Source: Eustoma russellianum (lineage: Eukaryota > Streptophyta > Magnoliopsida > Gentianales > Gentianaceae). From it: a stretch of 64,000 nt of DNA. The DNA is taken from contig AP025053.1 in the NCBI GenBank assembly GCA_036186865.1, positions 8,326,660 to 8,390,659 on the forward strand, read 5' to 3'. Positions 1 to 11,515 of the stretch are shown piece by piece; position 1 is the first letter of the stretch, and every line of letters starts with the position of its first letter. The position numbers and the translations under genes were made by a program. A model generated the notes under the pieces. That model was not told where the DNA came from. It searched no databases and saw only the letters and a program-made list of their open reading frames with translations.

Positions 1-400
1 TGGGGCATTAGTCAACCCGAATGGCATCACCAAATACTTGAAATGGCCATATCGAGTCTGGAAGGCAGTCTTTGGAACATTGTCTTCCTTGATCTTCAAC
101 TGGTGATATCTAGAACGAAGATCGATCTTGCTGAATACTTTAGCTCCTTGCCTTCAAGTGTACAGTTTATAATTGGCATAACATAGCAATTAACGAATCG
201 TTAACAAAAGGAATTGCTTATTCTCAGCTGGTCGAAGAGATCATCGATCCGTGGCAAAGGGTACTTATTTTTAATTGTGATCTTGTTCAGCTCCCTGTAA
301 TTGATACACAAGCGCATGTTGCCATCCTTTTTCTTGACAAACAGTACAGGTGTTCCCAGGGTGAGAAGCTGGGACGGATGAACTTCTTATATATCAGCTC
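1..400 (-). pseudogene. pol: G1 reverse transcriptase, N-terminal part
   Basis: Read on the minus strand, this encodes the start of a Ty3/gypsy RT. Visible are the VLFVKKKDG segment, a LCINYRELNK-like segment (LCIDYRELNK in D), YPLPRIDDLFDQL, then after an intervening stretch FSKIDLRS and, at the window edge, VMPFGLTNAP. The catalytic IDD box lies outside the window. A frameshift or stop near 385-400 separates RT from the linker upstream. The coding block is interrupted at 148-221 exactly where D has its second intron. RT copies element RNA into cDNA in cytoplasmic particles; this copy cannot do so. Confidence 0.8.
148..221 (-). other. G1 intron 2 (splice sites mutated)
   Basis: A 74-base stretch separates FDQL from GAKVFSKIDL on the minus strand. 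This is the same codon boundary and the same length as D's intron 2 at 35985-36058. The donor reads ATAAGC where D has GTAAGT. The acceptor reads GCAA where D has GCAG. Both differences are G to A, as expected from deamination of methylated C on the other strand. The internal sequence is not visibly similar to D's intron. Called an intron by position; it could no longer splice as it stands. Confidence 0.65.
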
Positions 401-1059
401 CTACAACTGTACCTTCAGCTCCTTTAACTCAGCTGGAGCCATCCGATAAAGAGCTTTAGATATCGGCTCTGCTCCGGGTACATTAATCTTGAACTCAATC
501 TCCCGAACCGATGACAAGCCTGGCAAATCATCTGGAAACACGTCAGAAAACTTTTGAACCACCGGGATAATGTCGAATGAAGGCGTCTCGGACTCGGCAT
601 CGAGAGCGTATACCAGAAAGCCTGCATCTCTGTTTCTCAATGCTATGAAGGCCTGCGCCACGGTCAAATAAATATTCTGTGGAGTCTTTTTCAGCTTACT
701 ATTACCCTGATATGTAACCTTCTCTCGTCTCGGACTCTTAATCACCGCTCACTTCCTTCGACATTCAATCTGGGCATGGTTGTGGAACAACCCGTCCATA
801 CTTAGAATCATGTCAAAGTCACCCATCTGTATCGGGATCAAGGTAACCACGAATTGCTGTCCTTCAATCTCGATGTCGCACTTCTTATACAGATGGTGCG
901 AAATGATGATCTGGACTCCAGCAGCCTGAACTCTATAGGGAGTCTCCAGCCAGGTAGGACAACTACTCAGATTCCTAGCGAACCTCTTAGACACAAATGA
1001 GTGGCTTGCGCCACTGTCGAACAACACATTCGTCGGAATATTGTTCACTAAAATCGCAC
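401..1059 (-). pseudogene. pol: G1 aspartic protease and protease-RT linker
   Basis: Exon 2 of G1. It starts with GAILV, then LFDSGASHSF, the retropepsin active site (DSG), then a second conserved segment reading ILSMDGL where the family has ILGMDWL. Then comes a linker with VFPDDLPGL and PYRM-like sequence leading into RT. A TGA at 749-751 (minus strand) breaks the frame where D's alignment suggests an arginine, so CGA to TGA is likely. The protease would cut the Gag-Pol polyprotein. It lies directly downstream of a 150-base intron. Confidence 0.82.
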
Positions 1060-1209
1060 CTGATAGCATTCACAATTCAAGTATAGGTTTGTAAATTAAA
1101 CATGTAATAGTCACAATTCAGGGGTTCTAAAGCAGTTATCAACAACGCAATATAACATTTCAAATAGGTAAATATCAATTGCATTTAATACTGCGAAAAT
1201 CGAATATAC
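1060..1209 (-). other. G1 intron 1 at the Gag/protease boundary
   Basis: On the minus strand the coding text runs to VVT plus the first base of Gly. It then meets GTATAT, 150 bases of non-coding sequence and an ATCAG acceptor, after which the codon completes and reads GAILV. The borders are canonical GT-AG and the phase is 1. Read through unspliced, the frame hits TGA at 1175-1177, 11 codons past the last Thr. Element D has an intron at the identical codon position and phase. This is inferred from sequence; no transcript evidence is available here. Confidence 0.75.
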
Positions 1210-2318
1210 CTGTCACGACATACGGTGCATCCTCAATCTCGTCGTCCGTTATAACATTGACTCGAGCATTATCCTGGGGACGTCCTCCCTTTTATGGTGC
1301 GCTGCCCTGAGGTCCAACTCTCTGCTCTAGACGGTCTCTCATCATGTGTCCGGTCTTACCGTAGTCTGACATCTCGGAATAGCAGGCTATGGTAAGCATG
1401 GCTACTGAGGCTAGCGCCGGGGTGGGGGCTGTCTCTGAACCTGCTGCTAGCGCGATGGCTGAGGCTGTCGCTGAAACTGAGGCCGTCCGCTTGGCCTCCA
1501 CTAAAACTTGGTCCGCTGCCCAGACCAATCATCTGTGGCATCACGAGGCCTCTTGCCTCTGGCTTCCTCGTCTCTTCGAACAATGTCCTGCTCTACTCTG
1601 TAGCAGGCATCTAACAGCTCACCGAAATTACATGGATTTGCATTGACAATCTAGGTCCTGATCCTCAAATTAAGGTCATGCTCAAACTTGATCATCTTAA
1701 GCCTCTCATCTGCCATAATAGAAGGAACATAGCGGCCTAATTTAGTAAACCGATTAGCATACTCTGATACAGTAACACTAGCCCCCGAGTCTCAGAGACT
1801 CTAACTCCCTGATCTTCTAGAAAGTCATGGACGGAGGAATGTAGAACTTTCTGAACTCCTCCAAGAATCTGGCCGATGCAACTGGCCTGGTCAGTGGCTG
1901 GATATTCGTCTCAAAACCAGCCGGATAGTCCGTGTCTTAATCTCATCCGGCACCTGTCTCAGATCAAAACAGTTCTCCACCTCATCAAGCCACTTCTCGG
2001 CCTTGTCTGGATCTAGTCCTCCCTCGACATTAGGCACACGGGACCTCTTGAGCTCCCCGAAAAAGAATCAGGTGCCCATCTGCTGCTGAAGCTGTGGGGG
2101 TGGTGGTGCAGGTGCAGTCTGTGCGTTCCCGACTACCTGACCGAGCTGTATTAGGGCGTCGAGAACTAACTGTGGTACACCTCCTGGGCATGTGCCTGTG
2201 GAGGTGGAACATGTTCTGGTGGTGCCAGTATCGACTCTGCAGCTGGTGGTACCTGAGGCGGGGGAGGCAACTGCGTCTGTCTATCAGATCGCGGTCTGCC
2301 TCGTGATCGTGAAACCAT
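1210..2318 (-). pseudogene. gag: G1 gag
   Basis: Minus-strand Gag remnant starting at the ATG at 2316-2318 (protein begins MVSRSRGRPR). This matches the start style of D's Gag (MVRPRGRPP) and is followed by a proline/glutamine-rich stretch. Fragments of the retrotransposon Gag domain follow in several frames. Near 1330-1380 there is a degenerate zinc knuckle (YGKTGHMMRD) whose final Cys position reads Arg. The last exon segment ends VVTG at the intron 1 donor. Multiple stops and frame changes mean no Gag is made. Gag would form the particle and bind RNA. Confidence 0.78.
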
Positions 2319-2554
2319 CCTATTGAAACAGTCATTTTCACACAATCTTCCACATAAAAACATAAATGAAATTTTGAATTAGATGTCCTATTCATATTCT
2401 AAAAGGAACAGTCTAACTGATTTATCCGGTAATAAGTGAAGTATGCTTATTCTAATTATTCCTACTGAACCATTCCAAGGGATCTATTCTAAGGCTGGTA
2501 CACTCAGTCTAAATTCATAACTCAGACTCTAAGATCATAGTCTAAGTACATGTA

Positions 2555-3148
2555 TGTTGATAAATATGTTTATACACAGACAAGTTGGGAGGGTATAATG
2601 GTCAAATTACTTGGGTGCAAAAGTTGGACAAATTTAAATATTGTTGCTTCTCTCTCTTCTATCGGATTAAAAGGGCACCAGGCAGCCTTCTCAAACTGAT
2701 GCTTTCCTCTGCATCAATCAAGTCACACTCCTGAACCCATGCTGCAGAAAAATCGAACGTTGAAGCATTTTTTTGACCGTTGAGAGTGTACCTTCTGGGA
2801 AGATCTTCTTCCTTTGTGTTTTAGTTGTATATATAGGGTGTTCAATATAGATTTAGAAGCAAGAAGTTTTCTTCTGAAAACTTGTGTTTTCTTCTTTTGT
2901 GAACATTCAAAGTGTGTTAAAGTGATCTTTTATATGTAAGCACAAGTGTGCATGTGATCAAGTGAATTGTTTTGTGAATAAAGTGATTATTATTCAAGTG
3001 ATTATTGTATCGAAGTGATTTGTGTGATCTAAATTGATAAACTGATTAATCGAAGTGTTTTCGGTGTATTCAAGTGATAAGATTCAATCTTCTTCTTCCT
3101 CTTGAATCAGTTAGCCCTAATTCTTGGTTAGGGCTCCGATTTCCCACA
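2555..3148 (+). repeat. T1 long terminal repeat (594 bp)
   Basis: Begins TGTTGATAAATATG and ends TTCCCACA, giving TG...CA termini. It is immediately followed by a tRNA-iMet primer site, which fixes it as a 5' LTR on the plus strand. A TATA-like TATATATAG lies at 2828-2836, with transcript-like CT/GT-rich sequence after it. Short LTR length, TG...CA ends and primer type are typical of Ty1/copia. The five bases before it are ATGTA. No matching second LTR was seen in the window, so the element is truncated. Confidence 0.72.
2828..2836 (+). promoter_or_regulatory. TATA-like box of the T1 LTR
   Basis: TATATATAG lies 320 bases before the LTR end, followed by GGGTGTTCAA. The position within the LTR fits the U3/R boundary promoter of a retrotransposon. 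Sequence-based only. Confidence 0.5.
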
Positions 3149-3160
3149 TGGTATCAGAGC
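3149..3160 (+). promoter_or_regulatory. T1 primer-binding site
   Basis: TGGTATCAGAGC directly abuts the LTR end CCACA. It is complementary to the 3' end of plant initiator tRNA-Met, the usual minus-strand primer of copia elements. Confidence 0.85.
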
Positions 3161-5770
3161 TATTACGCTCAAATTTTAGATTCTGAGATTTGATTCTATG
3201 ATCTTTTTTGATTGTATTCAATCAACCGAGAAATTGTTCGATTCTGATTTTATCTAAAGTGCTACCGATTTTCAATTTCTGTTTGAAATCAGGTTTTGTA
3301 CTCAAGTTTGCTGAGGGCAAGTTGATTCTACAAGTTGTGTGTTGAAACTCTAAAAGTGCATGTTTAATCTGAGTTCCGATTTCAAACCTTGTTCAAATTT
3401 GCACTGTGTGTCCTAAGTCGTTGGCAATTGAATTATCAATCTTTCTAAAGTTTTTTTTTTTTTTTTTTTTTTGAAACCATGCTGTGAGCACAAATTCTGA
3501 GCTTGCATGTTCAAACTCTGGTTTATTTCTGTTCAAAATCAGAACTCGCATGTGTGTCTCTGAGTGAAGTTATGAAATTCGTGGTGTAGAGCTTGTGAAC
3601 CCAAGGTTCACTCTCTATCTGAAAATAAAAATTTTATTACACTGATTTCTTTTTTGCTCAAGATCGAGCTGTGTTCTGGATTTGCATGCCTCAGTGGATA
3701 AAGCCTACTGTAGTTTTTTAAAGACTATCACCATTCTGTTAATGTTCAAGGGTGAAGAAGTTTTGCCAGAGGTTGCTACTAAATCGATCTGCTTGAAGTA
3801 CAGGGACAGCTTATTACGGTGGTTAGCTCACCATCTGTTCAACGAAAGTCCCATGTTGTCTGGATGCTTACCTTGGAGACTTATGGAACTGATCCTTTTT
3901 CTTCTTCATCAAAATATCTCAGATTCTATTTCCCAGGTGTTGGGGTTTCTATCGCTTATCATTACTAATTACTGCTTGCAGGTGGTGATTAACGTGTATC
4001 AGCTGTATGAATGCATGGTTTTTGATGATGGTCTATGCCTCATGCTCTTGTTTGGTGCTTAAGTCTATGATCTGGTCCTACTCTTAGTGTGCGTATGTCG
4101 AATGAATGAAGTTTTTAAGCATTCAGTATAGTTATGAAGCACATTGTAATCATCATACTTCTTGTCAAGTATTTATGTTTGTCTTAACCGGTCATGTGTA
4201 ACGTTCTCAGCTTCTATTTACAAAAGGGTTGCATCCAAGGCTAGATGGTTGATTTATCTCTGCAATAGTCTACTCATATTTAAATGTATGTTATACTTGG
4301 TACGTGTTGCTGAGAGCTAGTCTTGCCACTTATAAGTGTTATATGCTTCATGTTATTATAGTAACAAGTTTTTCTACAAGTCTTAGTAAATCTGCTGTCC
4401 TGCTTGGTGAATTTAATCCATTGATAAATTACAGTTCTCCCTTATAACTGTTCCTGGTTATCATCATGTATTGGTCTCTTCTTTTCTGAGTTTTAAATGT
4501 CTTGGTTGGCTGATTACTCATTTCCATGGTTTGGAGGCTGTGGAGTTATCTAGTTCTTATGTTTCATCTCCTACGCAATGCAAAGAATGTCCAATTATCA
4601 CTTGTTGTGGAGCGTATATTGAAAAATTGACATTATATTATGGGTTAGTTAAGTGTTTAGCTTCCTATTGCCTACTCTATTTTTTGGTTGTTACCTGCTA
4701 TGCTTCAGGGGGAGCATGGTAATTGTCTACCCTTACAGCATGTTGAGATAAAAATAATCTTGGTGTCCTTCTCCTGCTGATAAAAGTGTGCTCATTTGTG
4801 GTTGTTTTTTTTTTTGTCATATATGGTCAGGCTATGTGTGTTCTTTCTTGCAACCTCTCTCCATTTGTGCTGCCAGCTGTTTGCTAAATGACTTGCTTGT
4901 CCCATGTGTGTTCTGCTTGGTCATGAATCCTGTTAACACTTAGGTGGAACATGTTCTGTTCATGTCTTAAGCATTCTTTTATTGTTTAATACCTGGTTAT
5001 TGATCTAACGTTTTTCTTTTATTGTTTAATACCTGGTTATTGATCTAACGTTTTTCTTTTCTCTCCTAGATTTGTTTAACCATAACAGGTACAAGCTATG
5101 AAATATATTGACGAATCACTCTCTGAGGGATGTTTATCTACCTCCTATTACATTTCTTGATGCATTCTTGTATATTTACCTTGACTAAATCTTGTCCTGA
5201 TTCAAATTGGGTTCTGATGTAATTAATACTTCTCTCGTACGTTGGTAACATTCTATGAACATGTGAAGAAATAACCTTGGCATGTGGATAAGATCTGTGT
5301 AGTAACTATAATTTTTTGTGTCTTATATCATTTGGAGTGCTTAATTTTTACACTCTGTCATTGTGACTGATTAAGTCTGTTTCTGGGACAGCCTTCATGT
5401 TGTTAAGACATATGTCATAACATACTATCTCAAAGGTTCATCGTATCTATCATTAAGTGTTCAATTAGCTGCATTATTTGGTTCTTGTCCTAGGTTTAGG
5501 AGTTCTTGGCTATGGGTATGAATCTGTTCTTTGGCCGGTTCGCTCTCCCATATTTCTTGGCATAACATACCTCAAGTATGTTCTCTGATTTCCCTTCTGT
5601 CACTCCATGGTCTCATTTGAATTCATAGGTATCTGAATGGGATCGAAATTGTGCCTTTAATGCACAATATGGCTGCTATAAGTATAAAGGTTGTTCTGTT
5701 CTTGGTCCTTGCTTTACTCTAAACATATTGCAAGTGGCTCAGGAATGGAGACCATTTTTTCACTAATTAT
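3161..5770 (+). other. T1 interior: no recognised gene
   Basis: About 2.6 kb follows the T1 primer site without any Gag, protease, integrase or RT motif in any frame. The longest open stretch (3682-4062) has no family resemblance I recognise and begins inside T-rich sequence. A long T run (about 25 bases) sits near 3451-3472 and another at 4805-4816. The region may be the interior of a large non-autonomous LTR element, or decayed sequence of mixed origin. It ends where an S-family LTR starts at 5771. Confidence 0.45.
4981..5060 (+). repeat. Perfect 2 x 40-bp tandem duplication
   Basis: Two adjacent identical 40-base units, starting ATTGTTTAATACC and ending TTTTTCTTTT, lie at 4981-5020 and 5021-5060. 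The identity indicates a recent local duplication inside the T1 interior. Confidence 0.9.
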
Positions 5771-6727
5771 TGTTGAGAAATATGTTTGGATAATTTTCAA
5801 AGTCATGATATTAAGTGTTGCATGTCATAAAAATGTCACACATGATGTTACAAATGATTAAGAGTTGAAATATATCAATTAAATCAAGAAAAATGACATT
5901 GATCTCTCAGGGTATTGTACTTCGATCGATCTATGTACATCGATCTCTCACATCGATCGATCCACGTAAGGTAGAGAAAAACCAAGACCTTACTGTGAGA
6001 CATCGATCTCTAAACCTGAGACACATCGATGGATCATTGTACATCAAACTCTCACTTCGATGGATCGATGTAGGTCATAGACAAACTATGGAACTACTGT
6101 GAAATATCGATCTCTGAAGCAGAGGCACTTCGATCGATCGATGTCTAGGGTTTTTAGAGATATTTTTCTAAAATGTGACAAAATGATTGTTTTAGTTTTT
6201 ACATGATTTATGCATATTTATCATGTTGTTGTTATGTGTTTTTGATGATTATAAATGTCTTGTGACTAATGTGCATTGGGAGTTTCTACAACTTATCAAA
6301 AAGGACAAAAATGCTATTTTGAGTTTGTGTAGGTACTTGACATGGTGAAAATATTTGAATGACACATTCATTTCTTAATTATCATCACAAAGGTGTTATT
6401 ATCTTTATTCCTGACCATCGGGTCATTTCTGGAGTTTTTTCTCACCAGGGATATTTTGATCATTTTATCCTCCGATGGCGGTTTCGGTATTTTTACTCAA
6501 GGAATGTCTTCAGTATGGTATTATCTTTGTTCCTGGAGTTGATTTATGATTATCTTGAGGATTATTTGGTGGTTCTCCATTGTATTTCTCTATTCGATGA
6601 CATTATCGATAGTAGCGGGATATGTGACGGTATTCGATGTCACGTTCTATTTTTACTTGAAGACCTTCTTATATATGTTATTGCAGAGTCTTATTTATCA
6701 TCTTGCAGAGATTGTAAAGGTGCTAAA
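5771..6727 (+). repeat. S1 LTR (family S), left half
   Basis: Starts TGTTGAGAAATATG, the 5' terminus of the S-family Sirevirus LTR also seen at 6728 and, reversed, at the ends of Y. It covers roughly the first 950 bases, including a cluster of ATCGAT palindromes at about 5920-6148. It stops at GTGCTAAA, where a second S LTR begins. Sequence resuming at 9249 (TTAAAGATGTG) continues this copy, so S1 was split by insertion of S2. The five bases before S1 are ATTAT. Confidence 0.8.
5920..6148 (+). promoter_or_regulatory. ATCGAT palindrome cluster in S1
   Basis: Many ATCGAT or ATCGATCGAT palindromes occur in about 230 bases, with spacers such as CTCTGAAGCAGAG and ACTGTGAGA. The same block occurs in every S-family LTR in the window that keeps its 5' part. 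It lies in the upstream part of U3, well before the TATA box, so an enhancer or structural role is possible. The function is unknown. Confidence 0.6.
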
Positions 6728-9248
6728 TGTTGAGAAATATGTTTGGATATTTTTCAAGGTCATGATTTTGAGTGTTGAATACTTAAATATGTCATATATG
6801 GTGTTATAAATGATTAAAAGTTGAAAAAGTGAAGAAAAATGACGTCGATCTCTCGGGTAGAGACACATGGATCGATCGATATTGGACAGAATAGAACCAA
6901 AAACTTATTGTGAGACGTCGATCTCTCACGTGGATCGATCGACGTACGTCAGCCCCTTACATGGATTGATCCACGTCTCACAAAATCAAAAACAAAACTC
7001 ACTGTGAGACATCGATCTCTGAAGCAGAGGCACTTCGATCGATTGATGTCTAGGGTTTTTAGAAATATTTTTCTAAAATGTGATAAAATGGTTGTTTTTA
7101 TTTTTACATGATTTATATATGTTGATATTATGTCTTTTTAATGATTATAAATGTCTTGTGACTAATGTGCCTTGAAAGTTTCTACAACTTACCAAAAAAA
7201 CAAAATTGTTATTTTGAGTTTTGTAGGAACATGAAATGATGAAAATATTTCAAGGACTTATTCTCATTTTATTTATCATGACAAAATGTTATTATATCTA
7301 TTTCTGACCATTCGGGTCATTTTTGGAGTTTTCTCTCACCAGGGGCATTTTGGTCATTTCACTCCTGAGGGCAGTTTTGATATTTTTGCTCAAGAAATCT
7401 CTTGAGTATATTATTATCTTCATTCTGAAGCTCATTTATGATTAGCTTGAAGATTATTTGGTGGTTTTTTATTATTTCTCTCAATGGATGATATTATCGA
7501 CAGTAGCGAGATATGTGACGAGTTGTGATATCACACTCAATTTTTTTCTTGAAGACCTTCTTCTATATGTTATTGGAGGATAGTAATCATCATTTTACAG
7601 AGAATTTAAAGGTGTAAAAGGTGTGAAATTGATCACAACATACAAAGAGAAAAAGTGAGAATTTTGGTGTTATATATTGACATAATCTTGTCAACTATTA
7701 TTTATTGATTTCTCTTCATTAAATCTGAGTTTGTACACATATATATGGGTTGAAAAATGTTCATAAACAGGTGGAGAAGATGTCTTACTCATTTTATGAC
7801 ATGTGTACAAGTGGACCAATCAAAAAGAAGCTAGTTGGCAATTGGAATTTTCAAACTTGAAAAAAGGGCTACTATGGGTTGTTGGAGCTGATTTTGAAGC
7901 TTTTTTGAAGTCAAAAATACAGCCTCACATATCCTATGTTCATGACAAGAAGTTGAGGGTATAGTGGAGAAATTATGCCATCTTATCCTACTATATTATC
8001 TTCATTATTTCAAGACAAAATGAGGTGGTTATGTAGCAAATTGTGTTGTTTTATTTTGCCAAGTGTACAAGGTGATTATGTGGCCAACCAATGGTGTGAA
8101 GACACTTAAGCATTGATGATGAAGATAGTGACACATTGGAAATCTTATCCTCAAGGCTCATTTCACTCTATAAATAGAAGGCAAAGGTGAAGAAGAAAAG
8201 AACACACAACTTTCAAGCAAACTTGAAGATCATTATTGCTATTCTCTTCTTCTTGATTCTTTTTTATGTAGCTAAGGTGTTTCATTTCTTGTTATGGTTG
8301 AGCTACATACAAACGCCTTCTTGGGTTATTTTTTTAAGATTGGTTAGCCAAATTTATAAGGCTATACCAATAGGTGATATGGGTGTTGCAACCAAGAGTG
8401 ACATAGAGGTGTTCATCCAAGTCTTGAATAGGGTTGGTGTTTAATCCAAGTATCAAGCTTGGTTATTGTTGTACTTTGGTTCATACCATAGTGAAATCCA
8501 AGGAAAGGTGTTCTTTTGGACTGGAGTAGGTCACATTGACCGAACCAGGATAAATCTTTGGTGTTCTTCTTCTTTACATTTTTCTGTTTTCTGCCTGTTT
8601 TTTACTGCTGATTTCACACAATTTCTCACGTTTTGAAAAAATAGCTAAACACTTTCAAAATTTGTGATTTTTGATGGAGTTATACTTCAGACTGTTAGTT
8701 TTCATTTTCAATAAGAATCACTTGATTGGAATAAGGGAAAGTTAGTCTTTCAGTCGTTGCAAGATAACTGCTCCAATCTGGCTGCAATCAGACCAGTTTT
8801 GAGAAACCTTGAATTCTATTTTTATCAAGAATTGTTTAAGGTCAAGGCCTTTTGGTGACATAAACTAGATATCATAAGGAGTGTTTTGACATAAATATCA
8901 ACCTTTTTGGTTGAGTATTCAAAGAGAAACACGTTCTCAAAGTTTAGCAACATTTTGTCCAGATTGCCCATCTGAATCTTTTTATTTGTTTGAAGGGCCA
9001 AAAGATCTTACTTGTATCCAATTTGTGGACAGAGACTTGTCAAGACATTGAAGTTAAGTTCTGGAAATTTTCATAATTTTTTGGAGTTGTGTATACTGAT
9101 TTGTGAATTTTACAAAAACGTGTACTTAATCTGAGGAGGTCTCAGATTCTGTTTTCAAAGGGGATTTTGTTAAAGGGTGTAGTTTAATTTCCGCTAACCA
9201 CTATTCACCCTCCTCTAGTGGTATTCATTATAGGTGTACGGTTCAACA
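6728..9248 (+). mobile_element. S2: S-family LTR inserted into S1
   Basis: Complete LTR, from TGTTGAGAAATATG to GGTTCAACA, about 2.52 kb. The flanking five bases are CTAAA (6723-6727) and TTAAA (9249-9253), a target-site duplication with one change. It sits inside S1, whose right half continues at 9249. No internal region is attached, so it behaves as a solo LTR. It contains an ATCGAT cluster (about 6843-7048), a TATA box at 8168-8177, and a block around 8515-8570 (ACTGGAGTAGG ... CCAGGATAAATC) shared with other Sirevirus LTRs. Confidence 0.8.
8168..8177 (+). promoter_or_regulatory. TATA box of S2 LTR
   Basis: CTATAAATAG is followed by AAGGCAAAGGTGAAGAAG and AACACACAA. The same box and downstream context recur in all S-family copies, for example near 9810 (repeat array), 55551 (Z), and reversed at 50710 and 61722 (Y). 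Confidence 0.7.
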
Positions 9249-11515
9249 TTAAAGATGTGAAATTCATCACAACATACAAGGAGAAATTGTGGGAATTTTA
9301 GTGTTATATGTTGACATAATCTTGTCGACTGTTATCTATCATTTTTTCTTCAAAAACCTGAGTTAATATTCATATATACAGCCCTCCAAAAGCATTTACA
9401 GGTGGAAATGATGGTGTATTCATTTTAGGACTTGATGCCAAGTGGACCAATCAAATACATTTGCCAACTAGAAAAACTCAAAAGGGTGGCCAACGGCTAT
9501 ATGGTTGAAAATGGGGCTGTTTTTATCCAAAAATTGCAGCCTTCATTTGTCCTATTCTCATGGCAAGAAGTTGAGGGTATAATGGAGGAATATGCCATCT
9601 TATCCTTGGGTATTATCTTCACAATTTCCATGTTATTTTGCAAGACAATATTTCGACCAAAGGGTGTTTCAAGGTGGACCACTTGTGTTGTTTCATTTTG
9701 CCAAGTGTACAAGGTGATTATGTGGCCAACCAATGATGTGAAGAAAACTAAGACTTGATGATGAAGATGGTGACACATTAGAGGTCTTATCTTCAAGGCC
9801 TATTTCACACTATAAATAGGAGGAAAAGGTGAAGAAGAAGAAGAAGAAGAACACACACTTGAAAGCAAAAAGTTGAAGTTCATTGTCTTGCTATCTTATT
9901 CTCCTCATTCTTGTTTCATTCTTTGTGTAGACAAAGTGTTCTTGTGATATTTGTCGTATAGCTACAAGCCCCTTGTGTCTCATTTATAATATTGGTTAGC
10001 CAAATTTATAAAGCTACACCAATAGGTGATAGAGGTGTTGCAACCAAGAGTTGCATAGAGGTGTTCATCAAAGTCTTGAATATGGTTGGTGTTTAACCCA
10101 AGGATCAAGCTTGGTTATTATTGTAATTTGGTTCATACCAAAGTGAAATCCAAGGAAAGACGTTCCTTTGGACTAGAGTAGGTCACATTGACCGAACTAG
10201 GATAAATCTTTGTATTCTTGTCTTCTTTACATTTTTCTGTTTTCTGCCTGTTTTTTACTGCAGATTTCATACAACTTCTCACGTTTTGAAAAAATAGCAA
10301 ACACTTTTAAAATTTGTGATTTTTGGAGTTATACTTCAGACGGTTAGTTTTCATTTTCAATAAGAATCACTTGATTAGATTAAGGAAAAGTTAGTCTTTC
10401 AGTCGTTACAAGATAACTGCTCCAATCTGGCTGCAATCTAACCAGTTTTGAGAAACTTTGAATTCTGTTTTTATCAAGAATTTTTTAAGGTCAGACCTTT
10501 TGGAAACATAAACTAGATATCCTAAGGAGTGTTTTGACATAAAGATCAATCTTTTTGGTTGATTATTCAAAGAGAAACATGTTCTCAAAATTCAGCAACA
10601 TTCTGTAAAATTCTGTCCAGATTTCCCATCTGAATCTTTTGATTTGTTTGAAGGGCCAAAAGATCTTATTTGTATCCAATTTGTGGACAGAGACTTGTCA
10701 AGACATTGAAGTTAAGTTTTGAAAATTTTCATAATTTTTGTAGTTGTGTACACTGATTTGTGAATTTTACAAATACGGGTACTGAATTTGAGGAGGTCTC
10801 AGATTGACCGAACCAGGATAAATCTTTGGTGTTCTTGTCTTCTTTACGTTTTTCTGTTTTCTGCCCGTTTTTTACTGCAGATTTCACACAACTTCTCACG
10901 TTTTGAAAAAATAGCAAAACATTTTCAAAATTCGTGATTTTTGGTGGAGTTATACTTCAGATTGTTAGATTTCATTTTCAACCAAAATCACTTGATTGGA
11001 GGAAGTGAAAGTTAGTCTTTCAGTCGTTGCAAGATAACTGCTCCAATCTGGCTACAATATGACCAGTTTTTAGAAACCTTCAATTCTATTTTACTCAAGA
11101 ATTGTTTAAGGTCAGGGCCTTTTGGAAACATAAACTAGACATCCGAAGGAGTGTTTTAACATAAAGATCAACCTTTTTGGTTGAGTATTCAAAGAGAAAT
11201 ACGTTCTCAAAGTTCGGCAACATTCTGTCCAATTCTGTCCAGATTGACCATCTAAATCTTTTTATTTGTTTCAAGGGCCAAACGATCTTATTTTAATCTA
11301 ATGTTTGGACAAATGCTTTTCAAGACATTGAAGTTAAGTTTTAGAAAGTTTCATAATTTTTGGAGTTGTGTACACTGATTTGTGAATTTTACAAGAACAT
11401 GTACTGAATCTGAGGAGGTCTCAGATTCTGTTTTCAAAGGGGATTTTGTTAAAGGGTACCGCTAACAACTATTCACCCCCTCTACTTGTGTTCATTGTAT
11501 GTGCATGGTCCAACA
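9249..11515 (+). repeat. Array unit R1 with internal 616-bp duplication
   Basis: Right-half LTR unit starting TTAAAGATGTG at the S2 insertion point and ending GGTCCAACA. Within it, the segment starting ACCGAACTAGG near 10191 is repeated from about 10807. The two copies are offset by 616 bases and joined at GTCTCAGATTGACC. A TATA box (TATAAATAGG, about 9811) lies in its first part. It may be the original right half of S1. Confidence 0.78.

Larger units (their letters stand above)
1..2554 (-). mobile_element. G1: decayed Ty3/gypsy retrotransposon, 5' part
   Basis: On the minus strand the order is leader, gag, protease, linker and the start of reverse transcriptase, which is the Ty3/gypsy order; the rest of pol lies off the left edge. 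Proline-rich Gag N-terminus, protease and RT resemble those of element D (29239-42645), so G1 is probably a distant relative in the same chromovirus lineage. The leader region (2319-2554) has the same 'ctaagt..gatcttaga' style as D's leader. The right end is cut by the LTR of T1 at 2555. No LTR of G1 is visible. Stops and frameshifts make it inactive. Confidence 0.85.

Noticed and set aside
3149..3160. tRNA-Met gene fragments at TGGTATCAGAGC sites (3149, 23875, 33573, 48032)
   Set aside because: Only the 11-13 bases complementary to the tRNA 3' end are present, directly after LTR ends; these are primer-binding sites.
3682..4062. 126-codon open frame in the T1 interior as a host gene
   Set aside because: No family resemblance, T-rich flanks, no clear splice or start context, and it sits in a retroelement interior.
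6728..9248. S1 and S2 as the paired LTRs of one element
   Set aside because: There is no interior, no primer site between them, and the YTAAA duplication plus continuation of S1 at 9249 shows insertion of one LTR in another.
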